Notes under the pieces: generated by a model | Told to the model about the DNA's origin: nothing | What the model saw: only the letters and a program-made list of their open reading frames with translations | Databases searched by the model: none | Part shown: positions 5,713-13,657 of the stretch, one piece after another | How positions within the stretch are numbered: the stretch's first letter is position 1 | Layout: each line of letters starts with the position of its first letter | NCBI GenBank assembly: GCA_903882345.1 | Contig: CAIRWO010000087.1 | Coordinates: forward strand, 1-14,372 | Length of the DNA stretch: 14,372 bases | From: Candidatus Omnitrophota bacterium | GTDB lineage: Bacteria > Omnitrophota > Gorgyraeia > Gygaellales > Profunditerraquicolaceae | Direction: 5' to 3' | Position numbers and translations under genes: made by a program

Positions 5713-8655
5713 TTACCACCTCAATGGTTTCTGCCATGCTTCTTTCAGGGCGCCGATATCTGATTTAACGCAAGTCCTCCCGTCAAGGCCATGGACTTCA
5801 AATTCTTTTCCGCCGGATACGCAGCCGACCAAACCGAAAGGCAGGCTTTTCAAAAGGGCCTCGAATCTATGCTGGTTTCTCCTCTCTACTTCGACAACAA
5901 ACCGTGAGTTAGATTCGGAAAATAAAATAAAATCATTCCTTAAGTTTTTGCTTTTACCTTTTAACTTTTGGCTTTCTTTATACGGTACCTCCGATAAAAA
6001 TACCTCCATGCCCAAACCGCCGCTAAACGCCATCTCTGCCAAGGCAACGCCGATGCCGCCGTCTGAACAATCGTGCATTGCCCTGACTAACCCCTGTGAA
6101 GCGGCGACAGTTAAAGCGTTAAATAGCTTTACTGCCTGATGCGCATCAACCTTCGGCAGGTTGTTACCCGTCGCCTTTAATAAATCGAAATAATGCGACC
6201 CGGCCATTTCATCATAAGTAGAGCCGGCTACATAAATTAAATTACCTGCCTGCTTGGCATACATCGAGACTGTTTTACTAACATCTTCCATAACTGAGAT
6301 TGCCGAAATCAAAAGCGTGCCGGGAATAGAAATAGATTTATTTTTTACGCTGAATTCATTATAGAGGCTGTCTTTGCCGGAAATAAACGGCACACCGAAT
6401 GCCCTGGAAAAATCATAGCAGCCATATGAGGCCCTGACTAGGCTACCCAGCCTATCCGGCTTATCCGGATTACCCCAGCAGAAATTATCCAAGATCGCCA
6501 CTTCCTTTAATGACCCACCCACACTGATAATCTGGCGTAAAGCCTCGTCGATACAGGATGCAGCCATCCAGTAGGGATCGATAAAACCGAAGCGGAAATT
6601 TATGCCGTTAGAAATAACGATGCCCTTAGAAGAATTTGCCAGCGGCCGGACAACTGCCGCATCCGAAGGCCCGTCATTAACGATCCCAACAAGGGGTTTT
6701 AATACTGACCCGCCCTGTACCTCATGGTCGTATTGACGGATGACCCATTCCTTAGAACAGATATCATAATGAGAAAGCAATTTTATTAACTGAGGTGTAA
6801 GGTTTTTCGGACAGCTGAATTTCGGCTCTTTATGCCGTGGGCTGATAAAAACGGCCTTCTTTTCTATCTGCGGATTACCCTCATGCAGGAATTTCATCTC
6901 CAGATTACAAACGAGGTTACCTTGATAATAAAGCTTAAGCCGTTTTGTATCGGTAAACTCGCCGATCACGGTTGCTTCAACGTTTTCGCTTCTAAAGGCC
7001 TCTTTGAGCTTCTCGATATTTTCCTTAGGCACGGAAAGCACCATGCGTTCCTGCGATTCGGAGATCCAGATCTCTGTATAGGATAAACCGGAATACTTCA
7101 GCGGGACTTTTTCCAGATGCACCTCGGCACCCAGATCCTGGCCCATTTCTCCGACTGCGCTGGATAGCCCTCCTGCGCCGCAGTCGGTAATCGCGGTATA
7201 AAGATTTTCATCGCGGCATTTAAGTATCACATCCAGCATCTTTTTTTCCTGAATGGGATTGCCGATCTGTACGGCTCCGCTTGAGACAGTTTCGGATTCA
7301 TGGGTCAGTTCACCGGAAGAAAAAGTCGCGCCGTGGATGCCGTCTCTTCCAGTTCTGCCGCCAGTCACGACTACCAGTTCGCCTGTGTGCGGCTGTTTAA
7401 AAGATTTATCCGCCGGCAGGATCCCCACTGTCCCGCAGTACACCAGAGGATTACCGACGAACCGCTCATGGAATAATATTGCCCCGTTTACCGTGGGGAT
7501 ACCCATTTTATTCCCGTAATCCCTTACCCCGGAAACAACACCCTTCATTACCCGCTTAGGATGCAGGCTACCTTTAGGCAGTTTGCTAAAAGGATAATCC
7601 GGCGGACCGAAACAAAAAACGTCGGTATTAAGGATCGGTTTGGCGCCCAATCCCGTGCCCATGGGGTCGCGGATCACTCCGCCGATGCCCGTATTTGCTC
7701 CGCCGAACGGCTCAAGTGCTGAAGGATGGTTATGCGTCTCTACCTTAAAACAAATATTATATTTATCGTCGAATTTAATGATCCCCGAGTTATCTTGAAA
7801 TACCGAAACGCACCACGGCTTGTGCAATTCTTTTGTCGCCTTCATGATCGTTGATTTAAGGAGGTTATTAATTTTTTTTACTTTTAATTTCGGATTCAAG
7901 ATTTGGTATTTGGAATTGGGGATTTTTTCTTTGTATTCTATTTTCCCGCGGAAGGTTTTATGCAGGCAATGCTCCGACCATGTCTGGGCAATCGCCTCCA
8001 GCTCGCAGTCGCTGGGGTTTCTTTTCAGCCGCTTAAAATATTTTTTAATTACCTGCATTTCTGCAAGGTTTAAGAACAATTGCCCGGTTTTGGCAATACG
8101 CATCAGCTGCTTGTCAGAAGCAGACAATAAATCAACGCCAGCTAACTTAAATTTATAGCCTAAATCTGGTGACTTGGTGACTTGGTGACTTGGTGACTTA
8201 ACAATGTGCTGGATTAATTTATTATAAAGAAGTTTCTCGGAGATTATCTTCAGCTGGCCGTCGTTTAAGCTACCTTTGATGAGGTATTTTTTTGCGGTTT
8301 TAAACGCGGTGACCCCTTCAACCCTTAAGTCTTTTATCCCTTTTAACGCCGATTCTTCCACCGGGTCCATTACTCCCGGGTTATAAGCAACTTCGATTAC
8401 AAAAAAAGGAGACGTTTCCGTCCCCCTTTTTTCCTCACTATTGATCACGTAATCCTGCGAAACTCTATCCGTAAGCAATTCCTCGCATATTTTACGGATC
8501 CCCTGTTCGGAAACGCTGGCCTCAATGATATACACCTGCACAAACCTGACTTCGGATACACTCTTTATCCCTAAATCAAAAATATCCTTTTTGATCCCTT
8601 GCCCGACAGCGTCAAACACCCCGGGCTTGTCTTTTATCTCGATATTATATAACAT
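5713..8655 (-). CDS. purL: Phosphoribosylformylglycinamidine synthase, long PurL with N-terminal PurS-like domains
   Basis: This is the ATP-dependent synthetase subunit converting FGAR to FGAM with ammonia from PurQ. At 980 residues it is much longer than the roughly 720-750 residue Bacillus-type PurL. Residues 1-72 and about 84-150 each look like a PurS-type alpha/beta unit (LYNIEIKDKPGVFDAVGQGI; FFVIEVAYNPGVMDPVEESA), so PurS appears fused and duplicated, as in the N-terminal part of large E. coli-type enzymes but without the C-terminal glutaminase. Catalytic-domain landmarks are WSEH (226-229), KVETHNHPSALEPFGGA (304-320), GGRTGRDGIHGATFSS (432-447) and TDCGAGGLSSAVGEM (490-504). Three inserted-looking peptides occur at 153-163, 245-261 and 893-905. 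The start lies 17 bp after purB and has no good Shine-Dalgarno, so coupling to purB is likely. Confidence 0.96.
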   Translation of the reverse strand: MLYNIEIKDKPGVFDAVGQGIKKDIFDLGIKSVSEVRFVQVYIIEASVSEQGIRKICEELLTDRVSQDYVINSEEKRGTETSPFFVIEVAYNPGVMDPVEESALKGIKDLRVEGVTAFKTAKKYLIKGSLNDGQLKIISEKLLYNKLIQHIVKSPSHQVTKSPDLGYKFKLAGVDLLSASDKQLMRIAKTGQLFLNLAEMQVIKKYFKRLKRNPSDCELEAIAQTWSEHCLHKTFRGKIEYKEKIPNSKYQILNPKLKVKKINNLLKSTIMKATKELHKPWCVSVFQDNSGIIKFDDKYNICFKVETHNHPSALEPFGGANTGIGGVIRDPMGTGLGAKPILNTDVFCFGPPDYPFSKLPKGSLHPKRVMKGVVSGVRDYGNKMGIPTVNGAILFHERFVGNPLVYCGTVGILPADKSFKQPHTGELVVVTGGRTGRDGIHGATFSSGELTHESETVSSGAVQIGNPIQEKKMLDVILKCRDENLYTAITDCGAGGLSSAVGEMGQDLGAEVHLEKVPLKYSGLSYTEIWISESQERMVLSVPKENIEKLKEAFRSENVEATVIGEFTDTKRLKLYYQGNLVCNLEMKFLHEGNPQIEKKAVFISPRHKEPKFSCPKNLTPQLIKLLSHYDICSKEWVIRQYDHEVQGGSVLKPLVGIVNDGPSDAAVVRPLANSSKGIVISNGINFRFGFIDPYWMAASCIDEALRQIISVGGSLKEVAILDNFCWGNPDKPDRLGSLVRASYGCYDFSRAFGVPFISGKDSLYNEFSVKNKSISIPGTLLISAISVMEDVSKTVSMYAKQAGNLIYVAGSTYDEMAGSHYFDLLKATGNNLPKVDAHQAVKLFNALTVAASQGLVRAMHDCSDGGIGVALAEMAFSGGLGMEVFLSEVPYKESQKLKGKSKNLRNDFILFSESNSRFVVEVERRNQHRFEALLKSLPFGLVGCVSGGKEFEVHGLDGRTCVKSDIGALKEAWQKPLRW
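5941..5979 (-). repeat. In-frame low-complexity insertion in purL C-terminal half (copy 2 of element)
   Basis: It encodes KESQKLKGKSKNL (PurL residues 893-905), between LSEVPY and the conserved RNDFILFSESNSRF. It shares the exact 13-mer CAAAAGTTAAAAG, followed by GCAAAAA after a 7-nt length difference, with the purQ insertion at 4634-4666. Both copies are translated as SQKLK. Confidence 0.55.
7873..7923 (-). repeat. In-frame low-complexity insertion in purL (PNSKYQILNPK type)
   Basis: It encodes IPNSKYQILNPKLKVKK (PurL residues 245-261), between the conserved WSEHCLHKTFRGKIEY and NNLLKSTIMKA segments. The DNA has the loose TTGGTATTTGGAATTGG pattern on the plus strand, a simple-repeat-like composition unlike the flanking codons. 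Insertion into a variable loop is inferred from family memory, not from an alignment. Confidence 0.5.
8168..8199 (-). repeat. Four perfect tandem copies of an 8-mer inside purL
   Basis: AAGTCACC (minus strand) is repeated four times without a mismatch, covering 32 bp. Three units make 24 nt, so the peptide cycles as KSPSHQVT and reads KSPSHQVTKSP (residues 153-163), in the linker between the second PurS-like domain and the catalytic part. The unit is open in all three frames, so copy-number change by multiples of three keeps the gene intact. Confidence 0.9.
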
Positions 8656-8672
8656 GGTAATATTTTCAGGAC

Positions 8673-9977
8673 TTAAGGAGAGGGCCTTAAACCAACGTTC
8701 TTAAAAATTTTGTTTACGTTGCGCAAATAATAATCTAGGTTGAAAATCTTATCAAGCTCTGCCGGGCTGATGAACCTTGATACATCTTTGTCTTCCCGCA
8801 GCAGTTTTTTGAAATCAAGGTTTTCCTTCCAGCTCTTCATTGCCTGCCGCTGCACAATATCATACGCCTTTGGCCGCGGCAGCCCTTTATCCATAAGAGT
8901 AAGCAGCACCCTTTGAGAAAATATCAGGCCGTTGGTCTTTACGAGGTTGGCAAGCATATTTTCCGGGTAAACCAGCATGCCTTCGACTACCTGAATAAAC
9001 TTATTAAGCATATAGTCAAGCAGGATAGTAGAATCCGGAATGATCACCCGCTCGGCTGAAGAATGGCTGATATCACGCTCGTGCCACAAAGCCATATTTT
9101 CCATAGCGGCAAGAGCATTACCGCGCAACAGCCTTGCCAGGCCGCAGATCCTTTCGCAGATTACCGGGTTACGCTTATGCGGCATAGCTGATGAGCCTTT
9201 CTGACCCTTAGCGAACGGCTCTTCTACTTCACGCACTTCTGTGCGCTGCAAATGACGGATTTCCAAGGCGAATTTCTCCAGGCTTGAGCCGACAACGGCA
9301 AGCGTTACCATATATTGCGCATAGATGTCTCTTTGGATTATCTGGGTAGAAATCTTTGCCGGCTTCAGCTTAAGCTTACGGCAAATGTAGGATTCAACCT
9401 GCGGGTCAACATTGGCATAGGTGCCTACGGCACCGGAGATTTTACCAACAGAGATCTCTTCTTTTACCTGTTGCATCCTTTCTAAGTTACGCCTTGTCTC
9501 GTCAAACCATAAGGCCAGCTTAAGCCCGAATGTCGTCGGCTCGGCATGAATACCGTGCGTCCTGCCGATACAAATCATATCTTTATATCTCAGAGCCTTC
9601 TTTTCCAGCAAGCTCTGCAGTCTTTCTAAATCATCAATTAAAATTTCCGATGCTGCCTTGAGTTGAACGCCCAGGGTCGTATCAAGAAGATCGGAAGAAG
9701 TCAGGCCGACGTGGAGATATTTGGCGTCGGAGCCAATACTGCGGGCGACATCGGTAACGAATGCTACGATATCATGCTGGGTTTTTTCCTCGATTTTTCT
9801 GATTTGGGAAATGTTAAACTTCGCCTTTTTCCTGATCCTAGCGGCTGCGGCGGCGGGTACCCTTTTACTCTTAGCAAGCGCCTCTATGCTGAGCAGTTCG
9901 ATTTCCAGCATTGTCTTAAACTTGAAATCATCCTGCCAAATGCTGTTCATCCTGGGCAAGCTGTAACGCTCAATCAT
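8673..9977 (-). CDS. purB: Adenylosuccinate lyase
   Basis: PurB acts twice in purine synthesis, splitting fumarate from SAICAR and from adenylosuccinate. The 434-residue chain matches the usual 430-odd residues of the Bacillus-type homotetramer in the fumarase/aspartase superfamily. Landmarks are TQHDIVAFV with His68, TSSDLLDTTLGVQL (93-106), GRTHGIHAEPTTFG with His141 (138-151), and the flexible signature loop KGQKGSSAMPHKRNP (257-271) holding the catalytic serine. The start has AAGGAG (9983-9988) 5 nt upstream. It is the first gene of the purine operon, 39 bp from the -10 box of a strong promoter, leaving a roughly 30-nt leader too short for a purine riboswitch. purL follows after 17 bp. 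Confidence 0.97.
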   Translation of the reverse strand: MIERYSLPRMNSIWQDDFKFKTMLEIELLSIEALAKSKRVPAAAAARIRKKAKFNISQIRKIEEKTQHDIVAFVTDVARSIGSDAKYLHVGLTSSDLLDTTLGVQLKAASEILIDDLERLQSLLEKKALRYKDMICIGRTHGIHAEPTTFGLKLALWFDETRRNLERMQQVKEEISVGKISGAVGTYANVDPQVESYICRKLKLKPAKISTQIIQRDIYAQYMVTLAVVGSSLEKFALEIRHLQRTEVREVEEPFAKGQKGSSAMPHKRNPVICERICGLARLLRGNALAAMENMALWHERDISHSSAERVIIPDSTILLDYMLNKFIQVVEGMLVYPENMLANLVKTNGLIFSQRVLLTLMDKGLPRPKAYDIVQRQAMKSWKENLDFKKLLREDKDVSRFISPAELDKIFNLDYYLRNVNKIFKNVGLRPSP

Positions 9978-10015
9978 TGTATCTCCTTATCATAAGCGTA
10001 ACTTTAAGCTTTATT

Positions 10016-10043
10016 ATTATACCAAAAATAGTCATTTTGGCAA
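10016..10043 (-). promoter_or_regulatory. Sigma70-type promoter of the purine operon
   Basis: On the minus strand -35 TTGCCA (10038-10043), a 16 bp spacer and -10 TATAAT (10016-10021, a perfect match) point at purB. The predicted start near 10009 gives a leader of about 30 nt. The promoter begins just after the HD-GYP gene's terminator. No obvious PurR-like palindrome is seen around it. Confidence 0.75.
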
Positions 10044-10045
10044 AT

Positions 10046-10076
10046 AAAAAACCCGCCGTTTAAGGCGGGCGTTTTT
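10046..10076 (-). terminator. Intrinsic terminator behind the HD-GYP gene
   Basis: A 6-bp GC stem, CCCGCC 10052-10057 with GGCGGG 10064-10069 and a 6-nt loop, is followed on the minus strand by six T (10046-10051). A T5 run on the other side (10072-10076) makes it formally bidirectional, but only minus-strand genes are present. Confidence 0.88.
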
Positions 10077-10101
10077 GCCTGCAAAAATAGGGAAAGCGGT
10101 T

Positions 10102-11547
10102 TTAGAGGTTCATAAGCTGAATGAAGGTATCCACCAATTTCTCGTCATAGCGTATCCCCTTATATCTCAATAATTCCTGTTTTGCCTCTTGGGGGCTTAG
10201 GGCTTTACGGTACGGCCGGTCAGTGACCATGGCATCATAGCTGTCGGTGATCGCCAATATGCGCGCCTCCAGGCAGATCGCATCGCCTTTTAAATGATCG
10301 GGATAGCCTGAGCCGTCCAGCCACTCGTGATGATGCCGTATCGGACTGCGCAGGTGCGAAAACCCATGCAGGGGAACAATGATGCCTTCGCCGATAACCG
10401 GATGCTGCTGGATAATCTTATACTCAAGCTCACTTAAGGCACCCGCCTTCTTTAAGATCTCATCGCTGATACCGATTTTACCGACATCGTGCAGTTCGGC
10501 TGCCTCCCGGATTGTCTTTATCTGCTGTTCGTCAAGGCCGATTGCCTGCGCCAGCCTTACCGAATATTCGCTTACCCGGTCAGAATGGCCGCGGCTGTAG
10601 AAATCGCGCGCCTCAACCGCAAGCGCTAAGGCAGTAACCGTCTCAAGATAGGTCTTCTGGTTATCCGAGCTCAACCTTGAGTTCTCCAGCGCCAAGGCGA
10701 CCTGCAGGCCTAAATTAGACAGGATCATTAATTCATCTTCTTCAAAATTGGCATTGGATTTTTTCCCGCTGACAGAAATCGTACCTATGACCTTACCCTG
10801 AAATACCAGGGGCGAACAGATCAACGGCGGCTCAAATGGCGAAAACTCTCCTTCTTTGCTATCGCTTTTATGCAGGCGCGGAATTAACAAAGGTTTGTTT
10901 TGTTTAATCACCCAGCCGATAACTTCTTCATCCAGGGGAATCCGTTTATCCTTATAAAAACTATCCAGCCCGTAATAACTCTTTACCGCAAGTTCTTTTT
11001 TATCTTCATCGAGCATCAAGAGCAGGCCGATACTTCCGTCCAGGGCGTTGACCGTAGTTTCCAAAATTAAATCCAGGAAGGCGTTGATATTATCGGTGGC
11101 AGACACGCCGCTGGACACCTTGATCAGAACGTCGTGCAGCGTCGTCCTTGACTTCTCCAGTTGTTTAATGTTGTTTTCCAGCTGTTGGACAACTTCGTTA
11201 AAGGCAAAGGCAAGCTGCGTTATTTCGTTGTCGCCCCCGCCGGCCTTGATATTAATCCGCTTGGAAAGGTCTCCGGAGAGGATATTTTTAACGTTTGTCG
11301 AGACCTTCATTAAATTAACAAAGGTCCGGCGCATGGCAAAAAATCCGATAAATGCGAACAGGCCGACAATAAAAACCGCCCAGAAAAACAGGTTTGCGTC
11401 TATCTTTATCTCGCCGCGGGGGGAAAAAATAAAAAAGGCTGTTGCCAGTATGACAAAAGGCAACAGCGACATGAGAGTAAAGTAAACGGCGAACTTCCGT
11501 ACTACCGAGGCGTCATCGACAGATTTTAATTTAAGGATGCTCTTCAT
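10102..11547 (-). CDS. Membrane-anchored HAMP-GAF-HD-GYP protein, probable cyclic-di-GMP phosphodiesterase
   Basis: A 481-residue inner-membrane signalling protein. Two hydrophobic segments (about 19-41 and 52-71) flank only a very short periplasmic loop, so sensing is probably cytoplasmic. A HAMP-like linker follows (about 72-125), then a short coiled coil, a GAF domain (about 150-290) and the HD-GYP domain (about 300-475). HD-GYP residues are visible: His321, the HD pair in HDVGKIGI (353-360), His382, HHEWLDGSGYP (406-416) and DSYDAM with Asp435. The HHExxDGxGYP box supports an active phosphodiesterase rather than a degenerate receptor. The ligand of the GAF domain is unknown. The start has AAGGA a few bases upstream, and a separate promoter (11576-11603) precedes it. 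c-di-GMP commonly controls surface attachment and polysaccharide, which fits the neighbouring surface genes, but that link is inference. Confidence 0.93.
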   Translation of the reverse strand: MKSILKLKSVDDASVVRKFAVYFTLMSLLPFVILATAFFIFSPRGEIKIDANLFFWAVFIVGLFAFIGFFAMRRTFVNLMKVSTNVKNILSGDLSKRINIKAGGGDNEITQLAFAFNEVVQQLENNIKQLEKSRTTLHDVLIKVSSGVSATDNINAFLDLILETTVNALDGSIGLLLMLDEDKKELAVKSYYGLDSFYKDKRIPLDEEVIGWVIKQNKPLLIPRLHKSDSKEGEFSPFEPPLICSPLVFQGKVIGTISVSGKKSNANFEEDELMILSNLGLQVALALENSRLSSDNQKTYLETVTALALAVEARDFYSRGHSDRVSEYSVRLAQAIGLDEQQIKTIREAAELHDVGKIGISDEILKKAGALSELEYKIIQQHPVIGEGIIVPLHGFSHLRSPIRHHHEWLDGSGYPDHLKGDAICLEARILAITDSYDAMVTDRPYRKALSPQEAKQELLRYKGIRYDEKLVDTFIQLMNL

Positions 11548-11575
11548 CTTGTCCTTGGTTTAGATTTTTCTCATT

Positions 11576-11603
11576 ATTATATAAATAAGCGGCAGAAAGT
11601 CAA
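11576..11603 (-). promoter_or_regulatory. Sigma70-type promoter of the HD-GYP gene
   Basis: -35 TTGACT (11598-11603) overlaps the stop codon of the upstream TPR gene; after a 16 bp spacer comes a perfect -10 TATAAT (11576-11581). It has the same spacing and the same TATAATAAT -10 context as the purine promoter. Confidence 0.72.
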
Positions 11604-13522
11604 TGAAAATTGGCCTTTGCCCTTCCAAGCCTTTCTAGGAACCCCGCCTCCGCCTTAAATCCCAGTTTTTCCGCCGTGCTTAGATCTTCCTCTGCATTGA
11701 CAAATTCAGCAGCCAGATAATATGCGATCGCGCGGTCGTAATACGCAGCGGCGCCGCGGGGATATATCTTTATCGCCTGGGTGTAATCGGATATCGCCTG
11801 CGGGAAATTACCCATAGCCGCATAGGTAAGAGCCCGGTTCGTATATATGTCGCTCAGCCGGGGGTTTAGGCTTAATGCCAGATTATAATCGGATATTGCC
11901 TGCGGGAAATTACCCGCGATAAAATAGGCTACCCCCCTATTAATATACGCCTTTGTATATTTGGGGTTTATTTTTAAGGCCTGGGAATAATCGGACAAGG
12001 CATGCCCTAGATCGTCCGCGTTAAAACAAAAAGGCACGCGCAAAGAATACAATTCGACAAAATCCGGAGCCAGCTCATCTTTCCTGCGGCAATTAAATCC
12101 GGTTTTATTATTTATACTTTTAAAAAAATAGGCATTGCCGCGATTATAGTAGGCAGAGGCATAGTTACGGTTCAATCCTATTGCCCGGCTGCATTCAGAA
12201 ATGGCAGCATCGTAATCACCGAAGTTAGTGTAGGCAAAACCAAGGTGGTTATGCGGCCTTGCTTTTTCAGGCGCTTTATTTACCGCATCGGCCCATAATG
12301 TAACTTGGTCCCGCCAAACAAAATTTCTGTTATACGTAACAATCGAATAGCAGGTAATCACTGCCAGCAGGACAGCCGCGGCCAGGCCGGCGGCCCTGGA
12401 TCTGAAAAAATAAAATACCGAATAAACAATAATAATACTATATCCTGCCATCGGCAGGTATAACCTATGTTCAAAAATTACATCAGTAATCGGCAGAAAA
12501 CTTGATTCTAAAAGAAGCGTTAAAAAGCACCAGCAAATTGAAAAAGTAACGATCCTGTGCCTGCGCAGCAGCCGGACTGCCGCAATGACAATAAGCGACA
12601 AGACAGATAAACCTGCCAACACAGGCGCAGCCAAAAGGCTTTTATAAATAGGGTAATCGTAGTCGATATTCTGATTAAAAGGGATAAGCAGGAGCCGGAT
12701 GTAAGTGACCATAACTCTCAACTGGGTAAAAAAGTAGCTTAAGGCCGTTACCGGCCGGGCCATAACCTGATCAATGGTTACAACGGTAATAGGCCGGAAC
12801 AAAAATACAGTTAGAGGAACAAGCGGCAAGATGATAAGAAAAGGCAGGGTAAATTTCAGGCCGGTATACCAGCCCTGTCTTAAAAAACAGGCTTCATATA
12901 GAACGAGCGCTAAAGGCAGGGTCACGGAATTCTCTTTCGTGAACATGGCAGCTAGGCAGGCAAGCCAGGATAAAACATAGAGAATGTTTTTACCTTGCAG
13001 GCGTGACTTTACATACAGGCACAAGCAAAGTAAATAGAAAAACGCCACGAGAGAAGCGCTGCGCTGATAAATATAAGTTACCGCCTCTGTCTGCGCCGGG
13101 TGGCTCAAAAATAGCAAACCCGCAAAGAAAGCGATCAGGCTGCGCTTGGAATAAAGGGCATCTATTTTCATTACCGGCGTGGAAAAAGTAAGCATCACCA
13201 GCCACCACACCAGCATCCCCGCGCTTAAATGGATAGCCAGGTTAAACAGATGATAACCGAATACATCCAAACCGTGGAAAGCATAATTCAGGGAAAAAGA
13301 AAAAAAAGTGATAAAACGGCTGGGCCAGCAATTCCAGATCGCAAGCAGGTCAGTGGGGTTTCTTAGGCTTAAATTATCGATGATAAATAAATTGTCGTCA
13401 AATTGGAAAGAACTGCGGAAGGTATTGGAATAAATAATGATGCCCCAACAGAGCAAAACAAGTTTTGCAAAAATTCCAAAGTCGATCTGCCGGAAAAACA
13501 GTCTTTTGGGGTCAGGGCTCAT
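11600..13522 (-). CDS. TMTC-like polytopic membrane protein with C-terminal TPR repeats
   Basis: A 640-residue protein with about eleven predicted hydrophobic segments (from 17-33 to 378-395), then a TPR region (about 420-630). The layout and landmarks match the bacterial relatives of TMTC proteins, a GT-C-fold glycosyltransferase group. There is an acidic FDDN (41-44) in the first external loop where GT-C enzymes place catalytic Asp, then HPAQTEAVTYIYQRSASLVA (141-160) and FTKENSVTLPLALVLYE (194-210). Transfer of a lipid-linked sugar to protein is the family expectation; activity here is not proven. TPR units are seen at about 422-455, 524-557, 558-591 and 592-625. One unit (about 456-520) is interrupted by 34 extra residues (469-502). 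No strong Shine-Dalgarno precedes the ATG, which may be near-leaderless. It is downstream of the PEP-CTERM gene and separated from it by a terminator. Confidence 0.87.
   Translation of the reverse strand: MSPDPKRLFFRQIDFGIFAKLVLLCWGIIIYSNTFRSSFQFDDNLFIIDNLSLRNPTDLLAIWNCWPSRFITFFSFSLNYAFHGLDVFGYHLFNLAIHLSAGMLVWWLVMLTFSTPVMKIDALYSKRSLIAFFAGLLFLSHPAQTEAVTYIYQRSASLVAFFYLLCLCLYVKSRLQGKNILYVLSWLACLAAMFTKENSVTLPLALVLYEACFLRQGWYTGLKFTLPFLIILPLVPLTVFLFRPITVVTIDQVMARPVTALSYFFTQLRVMVTYIRLLLIPFNQNIDYDYPIYKSLLAAPVLAGLSVLSLIVIAAVRLLRRHRIVTFSICWCFLTLLLESSFLPITDVIFEHRLYLPMAGYSIIIVYSVFYFFRSRAAGLAAAVLLAVITCYSIVTYNRNFVWRDQVTLWADAVNKAPEKARPHNHLGFAYTNFGDYDAAISECSRAIGLNRNYASAYYNRGNAYFFKSINNKTGFNCRRKDELAPDFVELYSLRVPFCFNADDLGHALSDYSQALKINPKYTKAYINRGVAYFIAGNFPQAISDYNLALSLNPRLSDIYTNRALTYAAMGNFPQAISDYTQAIKIYPRGAAAYYDRAIAYYLAAEFVNAEEDLSTAEKLGFKAEAGFLERLGRAKANFH
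12017..12118 (-). repeat. 102 bp in-frame insertion splitting one TPR unit
   Basis: Removing residues 469-502 joins AYYNRGNAYFFK to DDLGHALSDYSQALKINP and restores a TPR matching its neighbour AYINRGVAYFIAGNFPQAIS. The junction is flanked by an imperfect direct repeat, GCCTATTTTTTTAAAAG (12117-12133) and GCCTTTTTGTTTTAACG (12019-12035), 13 of 17 identical. The repeat is T-rich, so chance resemblance is possible. The inserted peptide matches nothing I recognise. Confidence 0.5.
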
Positions 13523-13530
13523 GGGGCTAT

Positions 13531-13559
13531 ATTATCCTACGCCAAAAGACCAAAAGCAA
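13531..13559 (-). promoter_or_regulatory. Possible weak promoter of the TPR gene
   Basis: -10 GATAAT (13531-13536) sits 17 bp from a poor -35 TTGCTT (13554-13559). The implied start is only a few bases before the ATG at 13522, which would make the mRNA almost leaderless; the lack of a good Shine-Dalgarno is consistent with that. Confidence 0.3.
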
Positions 13560-13601
13560 TACTTTTTCCTGCAGGATAATCCAGGAGGGATTATTTTCAA
13601 C

Positions 13602-13628
13602 AAAAAAGGCCGGACAAAAAGTCCGGCC
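13602..13628 (-). terminator. Intrinsic terminator behind the PEP-CTERM gene
   Basis: A perfect 8-bp stem GGCCGGAC 13608-13615 / GTCCGGCC 13621-13628 with a 5-nt loop is followed on the minus strand by six T (13602-13607). It isolates the PEP-CTERM gene from the TPR gene. Confidence 0.92.
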
Positions 13629-13657
13629 CGGGGAAGGAAATCTTGATGAAAAAACTA

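Noticed and set aside
8168..8199. CRISPR-like repeat
   Set aside because: The units are 8 bp, directly abutting without spacers, and lie inside the purL reading frame.
9978..10015. Purine riboswitch before purB
   Set aside because: The leader implied by the promoter is only about 30 nt, too short for a purine aptamer.
11048..11485. A 145-codon plus-strand open frame
   Set aside because: It is antisense to the HAMP and GAF parts of the HD-GYP protein and its translation is low-complexity serine/threonine-rich shadow sequence.
12990..13208. A 72-codon minus-strand open frame in another frame
   Set aside because: It sits wholly inside the TMTC-like gene, whose membrane and motif content in the main frame is convincing.
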